Assembly: GCA_900543155.1 (NCBI GenBank)
Contig: UQQN01000121.1
Location: forward strand, 1 to 6,284
Direction: 5' to 3'
Source of the DNA: an uncultured Prevotella sp.
Lineage (GTDB): Bacteria; Bacteroidota; Bacteroidia; Bacteroidales; Bacteroidaceae
DNA: 6,284 nucleotides
The notes beneath the pieces were generated by a model. The model saw nothing but the letters and a program-made list of their open reading frames with translations. It did no database searches and was not told the DNA's origin. Position numbers and translations under genes: made by a program. This document shows positions 1-6,073 of this stretch, piece by piece (position 1 is the stretch's first letter; every line of letters begins with the position of its first letter).

Positions 1-58
1 CGAAGCTGCAAACATCTAAAATCGTGCAGAAAAATTCATGAATTTTGAACACCCTACC

Positions 59-72
59 TAACGGGGTGACCC
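59..72. repeat. 14-bp motif, copy 1 of 2 (TAACGGGGTGACCC)
   Basis: This motif matches TAACAGGGTGACCC at 6205-6218 in 13 of 14 bases and in the same orientation. Each copy contains the near-palindrome GGGT-G-ACCC. Both lie in noncoding DNA, this one beyond the rubrerythrin terminator. Upstream, CACCC at 50-54 could pair with GGGTG at 64-68. It may be a dispersed intergenic repeat or a protein-binding site, but two copies cannot establish a family. Confidence 0.35.
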
Positions 73-111
73 ATTATAATGACCTTTTCTGAAGAAAACT
101 TGATACCAAAA

Positions 112-144
112 ATCCCCCACCATCTAAAAAAGATAGCGGGGGAT
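112..144 (-). terminator. Intrinsic terminator after the rubrerythrin gene
   Basis: The arms at 112-125 and 131-144 flank a 5-nt loop (126-130). As minus-strand RNA all 14 positions pair, with two G-U wobbles (AUCCCCCGCUAUCU against AGAUGGUGGGGGAU). The stem runs straight into a U-tract (positions 112-108). It starts about 30 nt after the rubrerythrin stop codon. Read on the plus strand, the two wobbles become mismatches, which supports minus-strand use. Confidence 0.9.
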
Positions 145-174
145 AATAAGGAGTTTTTGTGCAGTGTGCGGAAA

Positions 175-726
175 TTACTTCTTGAAGTAACGGTTGTAAA
201 GACCTTCGAAACCACGACCATGACGAGCTTCGTCGCGAGCCATCTCATGAACAGTGTCGTGAATAGCATCGAGGTTAAGCTCTTTTGCACGCTTAGCAAT
301 GCGAGCCTTGTCTTCGCAAGCACCAGCCTCAGCATTCATGCGCTTTTCAAGATTAGTCTTGGTGTCCCAAACACAGTCGCCAAGGAGTTCGGCAAACTTA
401 GAAGCGTGTTCAGCTTCCTCGAAAGCATAACGCTTAAATGCCTCAGCAATTTCGGGATAACCCTCGCGGTCAGCCTGACGGCTCATGGCAAGGTACATAC
501 CAACCTCAGTGCATTCGCCATTGAAGTGTGCGTTGAGGTCCTTAATCATTTCTTCGTCGCAACCTTTGGCTACGCCTACTTCGTGTTCAGCTACAAACTG
601 CATAGCGCTGTCTTCAGCAAGTTCTTTGAACTTAGATGCTGGTACGCCACACATGGGGCACTTTTCGGGAGCGTGTTCGCCTTCGTATACATAACCACAA
701 ACGGTGCAAATAAATTTCTTTTTCAT
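175..726 (-). CDS. rbr: Rubrerythrin, rubredoxin domain first (reverse type)
   Basis: This is a cytoplasmic non-haem iron peroxidase that reduces hydrogen peroxide to water in anaerobes, taking electrons from NAD(P)H through partner proteins. The 183-aa protein starts with a rubredoxin domain whose iron ligands are visible as Cys7-x2-Cys10 and Cys23-x2-Cys26. A ferritin-like four-helix diiron domain follows from about residue 50 to the end. Its carboxylate/histidine ligands appear as Glu71 (GEC), EEAEH (Glu104, His107) and DEARH (Glu166, His169). Classical rubrerythrin has the rubredoxin domain last, so this is the reversed order known in clostridia and Bacteroidota. The ATG at 726 directly precedes the rubredoxin fold. 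The gene lies 138 bp downstream of a PerR-like regulator and is its natural candidate target. No consensus TAnnTTTG promoter was found in the gap, so read-through from perR or an atypical promoter is possible. It ends at a strong terminator. The family is certain; the electron donor is not. Confidence 0.95.
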   Translation of the reverse strand: MKKKFICTVCGYVYEGEHAPEKCPMCGVPASKFKELAEDSAMQFVAEHEVGVAKGCDEEMIKDLNAHFNGECTEVGMYLAMSRQADREGYPEIAEAFKRYAFEEAEHASKFAELLGDCVWDTKTNLEKRMNAEAGACEDKARIAKRAKELNLDAIHDTVHEMARDEARHGRGFEGLYNRYFKK

Positions 727-864
727 AATGAGTTGAGTTTTTTGAGTGTAAGATTGTAATGTGAGTTTCCTTTGTGCCTAAGAAGCCATCTAAACTTTTC
801 TGGCGAAGGACACAGCAGGAGGCTCTTGTCGATTGTTATTTTCTGTAGATAATATCACCCTACT

Positions 865-1290
865 TTAGTTAGCTTGGGCAGCTGCACACTGTGCACAACA
901 ACCACGGTAGTAGAGTTGAACCTCATCGGGTGTAAAACCCGTGGGTAGGATTGCAGCACGCATAAGGCGCTTGCTTTGCAAGTCAAGGTCATATACACGT
1001 CCGCAACGAGTGCAAAGAAAATGTGCATGAGGCGTAGTGTCGGCATCATAACAGCAATTACGCTCGTCGATGGTTAGCTGCAAGGCAGCCCCTTTATCGG
1101 TAAGTAGTTTGAGCGTGTTGTAGACGGTAGTCTTTGACAACGTGGGCATGCTGGGATGCAAAGCGGTGTAGATTTCGTCGACCGTGGGATGAGTGCGATG
1201 GGTCATTAAGTAGTCCATCACTGCCATCCGTTGCAAAGAAGGCTTAATGCCATGCTCTGTGAGGCGCGAAAACGATTCGTTTTTATCCAT
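865..1290 (-). CDS. perR: Fur-family peroxide-sensing repressor, PerR-like
   Basis: This is a 141-aa DNA-binding metalloregulator. Residues 1-80 form the winged helix, with the recognition helix near TLSKTTVYNTLKLL (50-63). The C-terminal half is the dimerisation and metal-binding domain. All five regulatory ligands of Bacillus PerR have counterparts at the same spacing: His34, Asp82, His88, His90 and Asp101. Asp at the last position favours PerR, since true Fur usually has Glu there. The structural zinc site appears as Cys93-x2-Cys96 and Cys132-x2-Cys135. In PerR, iron-catalysed oxidation of the histidines by peroxide releases the repressor from DNA. I chose the ATG at 1290. An in-frame TTG at 1317 would add nine residues, but that extension would cut through the leader inverted repeat. 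The upstream promoter and palindromes suggest autoregulation, and rubrerythrin lies immediately downstream. Family certain; PerR rather than Fur or Zur is likely. Confidence 0.9.
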   Translation of the reverse strand: MDKNESFSRLTEHGIKPSLQRMAVMDYLMTHRTHPTVDEIYTALHPSMPTLSKTTVYNTLKLLTDKGAALQLTIDERNCCYDADTTPHAHFLCTRCGRVYDLDLQSKRLMRAAILPTGFTPDEVQLYYRGCCAQCAAAQAN

Positions 1291-1312
1291 ATCATTGCAC
1301 TTTTGTAATGAT
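1291..1312 (-). promoter_or_regulatory. Inverted repeat in the perR leader, next to the start codon
   Basis: The arms ATCATTGCA (1291-1299) and TGTAATGAT (1304-1312) form a 9-4-9 inverted repeat with one mismatch. The repeat ends one base before the perR ATG and lies about 20 nt downstream of the -7 box. It could be a second repressor site or an RNA hairpin covering the ribosome landing zone. ATCATT/AATGAT arms are loosely Fur/PerR-box-like. This is visible symmetry only, with no functional proof. Confidence 0.45.
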
Positions 1313-1330
1313 TTCAATTTTGTTACGCTG

Positions 1331-1362
1331 CAAAAGTATGGACTTATTTTGGAAGTTCCAAA
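1331..1362 (-). promoter_or_regulatory. perR promoter (Bacteroidota -33/-7 type)
   Basis: On the minus strand the -33 element TTTG (1362-1359) is followed by a 20-bp spacer and the -7 element TACTTTTG (1338-1331), matching the Bacteroidota consensus TTTG-N(19-21)-TAnnTTTG. Upstream, 1373-1394 is a run of A and T tracts that could act as an UP-like element or a bend. The predicted start of transcription is near 1325, leaving a leader of about 35 nt. Confidence 0.8.
1348..1362. promoter_or_regulatory. Candidate PerR/Fur operator, perfect 7-1-7 palindrome
   Basis: TTTGGAA-G-TTCCAAA is a perfect 15-bp palindrome with one central base, the same 7-1-7 geometry as the known PerR box although the sequence differs. 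One edge coincides with the -33 element of the perR promoter, so a bound repressor would block RNA polymerase. The symmetry and position are seen directly; assigning it to PerR is inference. Confidence 0.55.
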
Positions 1363-1404
1363 TTTTTGCGCGTTTTTTTTGAAAAAAATTTTTAGAAACT
1401 TGAT

Positions 1405-2235
1405 TTATGCGTGTTGAGAGTAGACTGTGCGGGGTGTTTTGAGCACCATGACCCCATATATTATAACCACCCCCACAATAAGGCTGGCAACAGACTGCCA
1501 GGTAGTAAGTTCCACTTCATTGTGTTCCATAAAAATTACGGCAAAGGTGTTGTTGGCGATGTGAGCTGGCAAGCAAAGCCAAAGATTGCCTGTGCGCAAA
1601 TAGAGTAAACCTAAGATAAAACCAATGATAAAGGCGGGAATGCCTTGCAGCAAATTGCCATGTACCACGGCAAAGGCTAATGCACTGATGCCTGCTGCTA
1701 AAAGGGCTGGAACACGATGACGATAAAGCGGACGAAGGATACCCACACGAAACACAAGTTCTTCGCAAAGAGGACCTACGACGCACAATAACAACAGACA
1801 GAAGGCATTGTGGGTCATTTCTTGAAAAATGGCTTGACTGCCATTGTCAGAGAGTTGGAAATTCTCTAACAAAGCCGAAAGTCCTATGGCTACTTGGAGT
1901 ACTCCCACGATGGCAAAGAGGATGTGATACCAACGAATGGGACGAATGCTGAGGTCGCGCTTGAGGGGGTGAAACTTGAATATGCCTAAGAGTTCGGGAT
2001 TGTTTTGGCTTTTTTTACGTACAGAAAATTCGAACTTATAAAACCATAGCCAAAGCCCAAGGGCTAAAAGTCCTTCGGCTACTAAAAGGGAGATGCCTGC
2101 AGCCACGGGCGACACGGTAAGTTGATCGATAGGGAAGTTTGTGCCGAGTTTGTCGAGATTTGAAAACAACAATGCACCAAGGCTTGCCACTAACTGCACG
2201 GCAAGGAATAAAAGGAATACGATGATTGCAGTCAT
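1405..2235 (-). CDS. CPBP-family intramembrane glutamic protease
   Basis: This is a polytopic inner-membrane protein of the CPBP (CAAX protease and bacteriocin-processing, Abi/Rce1-like) family. From the ATG at 2235 it has 276 aa and about seven or eight hydrophobic segments. All family motifs are intact: EELVFR with Glu158, Glu159 and Arg163; FAVVH with Phe188 and His192; and HIANN with His225 and Asn229. These residues build the catalytic site within the membrane, so an active enzyme is expected. Substrates cannot be read from the sequence; relatives process prenylated proteins, bacteriocin precursors or signalling proteins. A GTG start at 2307 would add 24 polar residues, but the ATG is preferred because it sits right before the first membrane segment and leaves room for a promoter after the upstream terminator. 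No consensus promoter was found. The gene appears to be a monocistron between the ribF cluster and perR, with no GC-rich terminator of its own, only A/T runs at 1373-1394. Confidence 0.9.
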   Translation of the reverse strand: MTAIIVFLLFLAVQLVASLGALLFSNLDKLGTNFPIDQLTVSPVAAGISLLVAEGLLALGLWLWFYKFEFSVRKKSQNNPELLGIFKFHPLKRDLSIRPIRWYHILFAIVGVLQVAIGLSALLENFQLSDNGSQAIFQEMTHNAFCLLLLCVVGPLCEELVFRVGILRPLYRHRVPALLAAGISALAFAVVHGNLLQGIPAFIIGFILGLLYLRTGNLWLCLPAHIANNTFAVIFMEHNEVELTTWQSVASLIVGVVIIYGVMVLKTPRTVYSQHA

Positions 2236-2323
2236 TGAATTGTTTTTTATGTGTTTAGTTTTGTGTTGCTTATAAATTGTGTTGAGAGGGGTAAATTTTT
2301 GTTTCACCCTGGTGTAAAATTGG

Positions 2324-2356
2324 AATTGGGCTTACGGTTTTTCCGTAAGCCCAATT
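2324..2356 (-). terminator. Terminator hairpin after ribF
   Basis: Arms AATTGGGCTTACGG (2324-2337) and CCGTAAGCCCAATT (2343-2356) form a perfect 14-bp stem with a 5-nt loop. It begins 33 nt after the ribF stop. On the minus strand it is followed by CCAATTTT, a poor U-tract offset by two to four bases; on the plus strand no T-run follows. It most likely ends the U32-HAD-ribF transcript and insulates the CPBP gene. Confidence 0.78.
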
Positions 2357-2388
2357 AGAATGTTGTGATTGCATGGGGAGAAATCCCA

Positions 2389-3333
2389 TTATTTGCTAAA
2401 ATATTCGCGCACCTTGTCGGCATCCATAGCCAGTTGCTTTTGCAACTCTTCTATGCTATTAAAGCGATGTTCGTCGCGTATGCGGCGATAGAACTCAAGA
2501 CGCATGTGTTGTCCATAAAGTTCGCCTCCATCATAATCGAGCAAATGCGCTTCGATTGTTTGGTCTGTGCCATTGTCGAGTGTAGGACGCCAACCAATGT
2601 TGAGCATCGCCATGTAATTGAATCCACCCACCTCAGCACGCACGGCATATACGCCACGACCCGGAATGAGTTGTTCGCTACAGTCAGGACGCAAGTTGGC
2701 TGTGGGAAATCCCATTAAACTACCTGCATGATGCCCTTCGACTACAACGCCCTCGATGGCATAAGGTCTGCCCAAACAAGCACGTGCCATTTCGACATTG
2801 CCCCCTGTGAGAAAACGACGAGTGGCAGAAGAACTAATGCGAAGGTCGTCAGCCTCGAAAGGACGTTCGCGCAACACTTCAATGCCAATTTGCTTGCCAT
2901 AGCGCACATAATCTTTAAATCCTGCCGAGAGGTCAGAACCAAAGTGGTGGTCGTATCCCACAAGCAAACATTGCACATCGAGTTCTTTTTTAAGCACCAA
3001 CTCCATGAACTCTTGCGAGGTAAGCATGGACATGGCGTGGTCGAAGTGTAGGAACACACAAGCATCGAGCCCTGTTTGCGCCATGAGTTGCAACTTTTGG
3101 GGGTTGGTGGTGAGCAATTCGGGCCAATAGCGTGCCCCCGAAAGGGCAAGACGCGGATGTTCTTCAAAAGAAATCAAGATGGGACTTAACCCACGCTTTT
3201 TAGCCTCCGCCTTTACTTGGTCTATAAGGTAATGGTGGCCACGGTGCACACCGTCGAAAAATCCGATAGCGGCACAACACCCTTGCGTTTTGTCAAGGTT
3301 GTGTTTGAAGGTATGAACTGTGTAATTTGCCAT
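2389..3333 (-). CDS. ribF: Bifunctional riboflavin kinase / FAD synthetase
   Basis: This cytoplasmic enzyme phosphorylates riboflavin to FMN and then adenylates FMN to FAD. From the ATG at 3333 it has 314 aa, the usual length. The N-terminal half is the FMN adenylyltransferase domain, with the nucleotide-binding motif GFFDGVHRGHH (24-34), GYDHHFG (126-132) and the SSSATR loop (167-172). The C-terminal half, from about residue 180, is the riboflavin kinase barrel, with GFPTAN (208-213) and the catalytic Glu261 in IEAHLLD. Both active sites look complete. A GTG at 3360 would add nine residues, but the ATG fits the family start better. The gene begins inside the 3' end of the HAD gene (about 41-bp overlap) and is the last gene of the U32-HAD-ribF cluster, closed by the hairpin at 2356-2324. 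The overlap implies translation coupled to the gene before it. No FMN riboswitch was recognised upstream. Confidence 0.96.
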   Translation of the reverse strand: MANYTVHTFKHNLDKTQGCCAAIGFFDGVHRGHHYLIDQVKAEAKKRGLSPILISFEEHPRLALSGARYWPELLTTNPQKLQLMAQTGLDACVFLHFDHAMSMLTSQEFMELVLKKELDVQCLLVGYDHHFGSDLSAGFKDYVRYGKQIGIEVLRERPFEADDLRISSSATRRFLTGGNVEMARACLGRPYAIEGVVVEGHHAGSLMGFPTANLRPDCSEQLIPGRGVYAVRAEVGGFNYMAMLNIGWRPTLDNGTDQTIEAHLLDYDGGELYGQHMRLEFYRRIRDEHRFNSIEELQKQLAMDADKVREYFSK

Positions 3334-3964
3334 TTTCGTCGAAATATTTAAACCATTCACTGCCAGCAGGAGCTAACAGGGCTTGCATGCCACAGTTGCG
3401 AGCTGCCTGGCAATTAACTTCACTGTCGTCGAAGAATAGAATGTGAGAGGCAGGCAGTTTCAAACCCTCTGTCACTGCCTGAAAGATGGCAGGGTCGGGC
3501 TTTTCAACCCCTAACTCACAAGATAAAAAGATGTGGTCGAAAAAGTCGTTCACTCCCCTACCCTTGTAACAGAAAAAAATGTCTTGTGCCATGCGCCAAT
3601 GCACAAAGTTGGTGTTTGAAAGCAAGTTTACAGAATAGTGCTGCTTGATTTTAAGCAACATTTCGAGTCGCTCTGCTGGCACACCGATGTGCAAAAAACT
3701 TTGCCATGCTGCCACAATGGCTTCGTCGCTGACCTGAGGACATTGACTGAGTTGGCGCAAGGCTTCACAAAATTGGGGGATGCTGACGCGACCCTGCTCT
3801 AACTGCGAAAAGATGCCACTCTGCTTAAAGGTGCCTAAGAAGGGACGAATGTCCATTCCTAACTCATCGAACGATTGCAACACTTGGTTGCGGTCAAGGT
3901 CGACTAATACGCCCCCAAAGTCGAAAAGCAATGCAGGAGCAGTAGCATTTTTTTCGCTTATCAT
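3293..3964 (-). CDS. HAD-superfamily subfamily IA phosphatase
   Basis: This 223-aa soluble hydrolase is expected to remove phosphate from a small molecule through an aspartyl-phosphate intermediate. Motif I is FDFGGVLVDLD with nucleophile Asp15; the usual second Asp is replaced by Gly17, as in the YihX-like group (FDLGNVIVDID). Motif II is LLSNTN (Ser116), motif III Lys155 in VEKPDPAIF, and motif IV FFDDSEVN (Asp179, Asp180). The helical cap lies at about residues 25-105. The start shares an ATGA with the end of the U32 gene, and the end overlaps ribF by about 41 bp, so the three genes are almost certainly co-translated. The substrate is unknown. YihX acts on glucose 1-phosphate, and other HAD proteins act on flavin-pathway phosphates; the ribF overlap makes the latter an attractive but unproven idea. 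Family sure, substrate not. Confidence 0.92.
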   Translation of the reverse strand: MISEKNATAPALLFDFGGVLVDLDRNQVLQSFDELGMDIRPFLGTFKQSGIFSQLEQGRVSIPQFCEALRQLSQCPQVSDEAIVAAWQSFLHIGVPAERLEMLLKIKQHYSVNLLSNTNFVHWRMAQDIFFCYKGRGVNDFFDHIFLSCELGVEKPDPAIFQAVTEGLKLPASHILFFDDSEVNCQAARNCGMQALLAPAGSEWFKYFDENGKLHSSYLQTQP

Positions 3965-5196
3965 TGTGCCGTAACTATTTTATAGAGTTTATCGCTTGGA
4001 CGCACCTTCTCGGGCACGGGGATGGCTACGCGCATGCCTTTTTCGGCAACCTCAATGGCACCATTGTCACCATGAATGTCGGTGGCTGTGACATAGAGCA
4101 CACCTGTGGTAGGACCTACGATGAGAAGTTTGTCGCCTTTTTTAAACGAGCCTGCTTCAAGATAGAACTCACCCACACCGAGTTTTGAGAAGTATTTTTG
4201 ACCCTTGCCAATATATTGTTTTTTTTCTGTGGCAGACGATCCATACACCTCGCTCCATTCGCCCAACTTCTGACCTAAGTAATATCCATCCCAGAAGCCA
4301 CGATTGAACACGGTTTTAAGGCGTTCTTCCCATTGTGCCACCTTTTCTTTAGAATAGGTGCCATCTTCGACAGCTGCAATGGCTTCTTTGTAGCACTGCA
4401 CCACGGTGTAAACGTATTCGGCACTGCGGGCACGACCTTCAATTTTGAACACACGTACACCCGCCTTCATCATACGGTCGATAAAACCAATGGTTTTAAG
4501 GTCTTTAGGGCTCATGATGTATTTGTTGTCTACATCCAATTCTACGCCTGTTTCTCTGTCGCGCACGGTATAGCTGCGACGGCATACCTGCATGCACTGT
4601 CCACGATTGGCAGAACGACCTAAATTGTCGAGCGAGAGATAGCATTTGCCACTCACCGCCATGCACAACGCACCATGACAGAACATTTCAATGCGAATGG
4701 GCTGACCCGAAGGTCCACAGATGTGGTCGCGCTCAATGGCTTCGTGAATTTTAGCCACTTGGTCGAGATTGAGCTCACGTGCTAAAACTGCGACATCGGC
4801 AAATTGTGCATAAAAGCGCAATGCCTCGGTGTTTGAAATATTTAATTGGGTAGAAAGGTGCACCTCTTGTCCGATGCGGTTGCAATAGGTCATTACAGCT
4901 ACATCGCAAGCAATGATGGCAGAAATGCCAGCCTCGTGTGCGGCATCGCAAATGCGGTGCATCAAGTCAATATCTTCGTCGTAGATAATGGTGTTTACGG
5001 TAAGGTATGACTTTACGCCTTGGGCATCGCATTGTGCAGCAATGTCGCGCAAGTCGTCGATAGTGAAACGGCTGGCACTGTGTGCACGCATATTGAGTGC
5101 TTCAATGCCAAAGTATATAGAATCGGCACCAGCCTTTAAAGCAGCTGCCAAACTCTCGCGAGAGCCCACAGGGGCCATTATTTCGTAGTGATTCAT
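3961..5196 (-). CDS. Peptidase U32 family protein, probable RNA hydroxylation factor (TrhP-like)
   Basis: This 411-aa cytoplasmic protein has a TIM-barrel-like U32 domain (about 1-300) and a C-terminal small beta domain (about 325-410). The U32 signature is seen as EMFCHGALCMAVSGKCYLS at 170-188. Cys173, Cys178, Cys185, Cys201 and Cys205 are clustered and could include iron-sulfur ligands. A conserved FKIEGR block lies at 250-255. Although named peptidases, characterised bacterial relatives TrhP/YegQ and RlhA act in prephenate-dependent hydroxylation of tRNA U34 or of 23S rRNA C2501, so an RNA-modification role is more likely than proteolysis. Length and the C-terminal domain resemble TrhP more than the longer RlhA, but I cannot separate these paralogues firmly. 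The ATG at 5196 precedes the typical APVGSRESL start. No consensus promoter was found in the 91-bp gap after argB. The stop overlaps the HAD start by four bases (ATGA). Confidence 0.9.
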   Translation of the reverse strand: MNHYEIMAPVGSRESLAAALKAGADSIYFGIEALNMRAHSASRFTIDDLRDIAAQCDAQGVKSYLTVNTIIYDEDIDLMHRICDAAHEAGISAIIACDVAVMTYCNRIGQEVHLSTQLNISNTEALRFYAQFADVAVLARELNLDQVAKIHEAIERDHICGPSGQPIRIEMFCHGALCMAVSGKCYLSLDNLGRSANRGQCMQVCRRSYTVRDRETGVELDVDNKYIMSPKDLKTIGFIDRMMKAGVRVFKIEGRARSAEYVYTVVQCYKEAIAAVEDGTYSKEKVAQWEERLKTVFNRGFWDGYYLGQKLGEWSEVYGSSATEKKQYIGKGQKYFSKLGVGEFYLEAGSFKKGDKLLIVGPTTGVLYVTATDIHGDNGAIEVAEKGMRVAIPVPEKVRPSDKLYKIVTAQ

Positions 5197-5234
5197 TCGC
5201 TAATATCTTGGGATGATTTTTTAGGAGTGCAAAA

Positions 5235-5249
5235 TTCCTTGAGTAGGAA
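5235..5249 (-). terminator. Weak hairpin in the argB-U32 gap, possible attenuator
   Basis: TTCCT (5235-5239) and AGGAA (5245-5249) form a 5-bp stem with a 5-nt loop. On the minus strand it is followed by TTTTG. It lies about 40 nt after argB. The same bases hold GAATTTTG (5237-5230), one mismatch from a -7 box but without a -33 partner. A second repeat, AATTTC-TTG-GAAATT, lies at 5263-5277. The gap may contain a weak terminator, a weak promoter, or neither. Confidence 0.25.
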
Positions 5250-5287
5250 CTGGATTTCTTTGAATTTCTTGGAAATTGAAAAAAGCC

Positions 5288-6061
5288 TTATTCGATGCTT
5301 GTGCCTTGGTGCGTACCAATTTTATCGGCCTTGGTAATGACCACACGTTTCACACCTGCCTCAACAGCAGCCAAACTATTTTCTATTTTGGGCAACATAC
5401 CACCCGAAACAGTGCCATCCGCCTTGAGAAGTTCAAATTTTTCGCGTGTGATAAGGGGTATCACACTTTCCTCGTCATCGGGATTGGTAAGCACACCCGC
5501 ATGTTCAAAGCAATATACCAAAGTCACGTCATAATGGTTAGCAAGCGCCTTGGCTGTTTCGGCAGCAATGGTGTCGGCATTGGTATTGAGCATATCGCCT
5601 TGTCCATTGTGCGTGAGTGGCGCCATCACAGGGGTTATGCCTGCCTCGACAAGCATAGATAGGCGCTCACCATCTACATGGTCTACATCGCCCACAAAAC
5701 CATAATCAATGCCATTCTTTAACGGACGGCGGTGTGAACGAATTACATCCATGTCGGCACCTGTAAGACCTAAGGCATTCACCCCACAGCCTTGCAGACG
5801 TGCTACCACGTTTTTGTTGACCAAACCTGCATATACCATGGTGACCACACGAAGCATGTCGGCATCGGTAATGCGTCGACCCTCGACCATGTGTGTTTCT
5901 ATGCCTAAGCGCGATGCCATGTCGGTAGCCGTACGTCCACCTCCATGCACAAGCACCTTCTTGCCAGGAAGTGCCGAAAAATCGTGTAATAATTGATTGA
6001 GCGTGTCAGGGTTTTCAACAATCTTACCGCCCACCTTTACTATGGTTATTTGCTGTTTCAT
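5288..6061 (-). CDS. argB: N-acyl-L-glutamate kinase (acetylglutamate kinase)
   Basis: This is a cytoplasmic amino-acid kinase that phosphorylates the gamma-carboxylate of N-acyl-glutamate, the second step of arginine biosynthesis. The 257-aa length is typical of the short, arginine-insensitive type lacking the extra N-terminal helix. Visible motifs: VKVGGK (8-13, Lys9 and the glycine loop), HGGGR (39-43), GRRITD (61-66), NTNAD (159-163, substrate site) and GGMLPKIE (220-227, Lys225 in the active site). The segment YCFEHAGVL (183-191) resembles Bacteroides ArgB rather than the proteobacterial form. In Bacteroides fragilis the pathway runs on succinylated intermediates, so the real substrate may be N-succinylglutamate. 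The start is fixed by the conserved first beta strand. A -7 box lies only four bases upstream of the ATG, so the message is probably leaderless. No other arginine gene is within the window. Confidence 0.96.
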   Translation of the reverse strand: MKQQITIVKVGGKIVENPDTLNQLLHDFSALPGKKVLVHGGGRTATDMASRLGIETHMVEGRRITDADMLRVVTMVYAGLVNKNVVARLQGCGVNALGLTGADMDVIRSHRRPLKNGIDYGFVGDVDHVDGERLSMLVEAGITPVMAPLTHNGQGDMLNTNADTIAAETAKALANHYDVTLVYCFEHAGVLTNPDDEESVIPLITREKFELLKADGTVSGGMLPKIENSLAAVEAGVKRVVITKADKIGTHQGTSIE

Positions 6062-6065
6062 GCTG

Positions 6066-6073
6066 CAAAAGTA
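6066..6073 (-). promoter_or_regulatory. argB -7 promoter element (TACTTTTG)
   Basis: TACTTTTG fits the Bacteroidota -7 consensus TAnnTTTG. The 12-mer TACTTTTGCAGC is identical to that of the perR promoter. No good -33 TTG lies 19-21 bp upstream; the region there reads CCTATTTC. The box ends four bases before the argB ATG, so initiation would fall at or next to the start codon. Confidence 0.65.

Noticed and set aside
79..759. A 226-codon plus-strand open frame opposite the rubrerythrin gene
   Set aside because: It is antisense to a clear rubrerythrin, spans its terminator, and its translation shows no recognisable domain; it follows from codon bias on the other strand.
809..830. Possible hairpin GACA-c-AGC / GCT-ct-TGTC between perR and rubrerythrin as a perR terminator
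   Set aside because: The stem is short and bulged and no U-tract follows on the minus strand.
727..864. Search for a TAnnTTTG promoter and a copy of the 7-1-7 palindrome before rubrerythrin
   Set aside because: No acceptable match was found. An 8-bp match TTGTAATG to the perR leader repeat (754-761) is too short to count.
1373..1394. T8-G-A7-T5 tract after the CPBP gene as an intrinsic terminator
   Set aside because: The stem would be only A-U pairs; it is better read as an A/T-rich element upstream of the perR promoter.
2728..3051. Plus-strand open frames opposite ribF and several others opposite perR, U32 and argB
   Set aside because: All are shadows of well-supported minus-strand genes and show no family features.
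3334..3360. GTG-started N-terminal extension of ribF
   Set aside because: The ATG at 3333 matches the usual distance to the GFFDGVHRGH motif, and the extension would deepen the overlap with the HAD gene.
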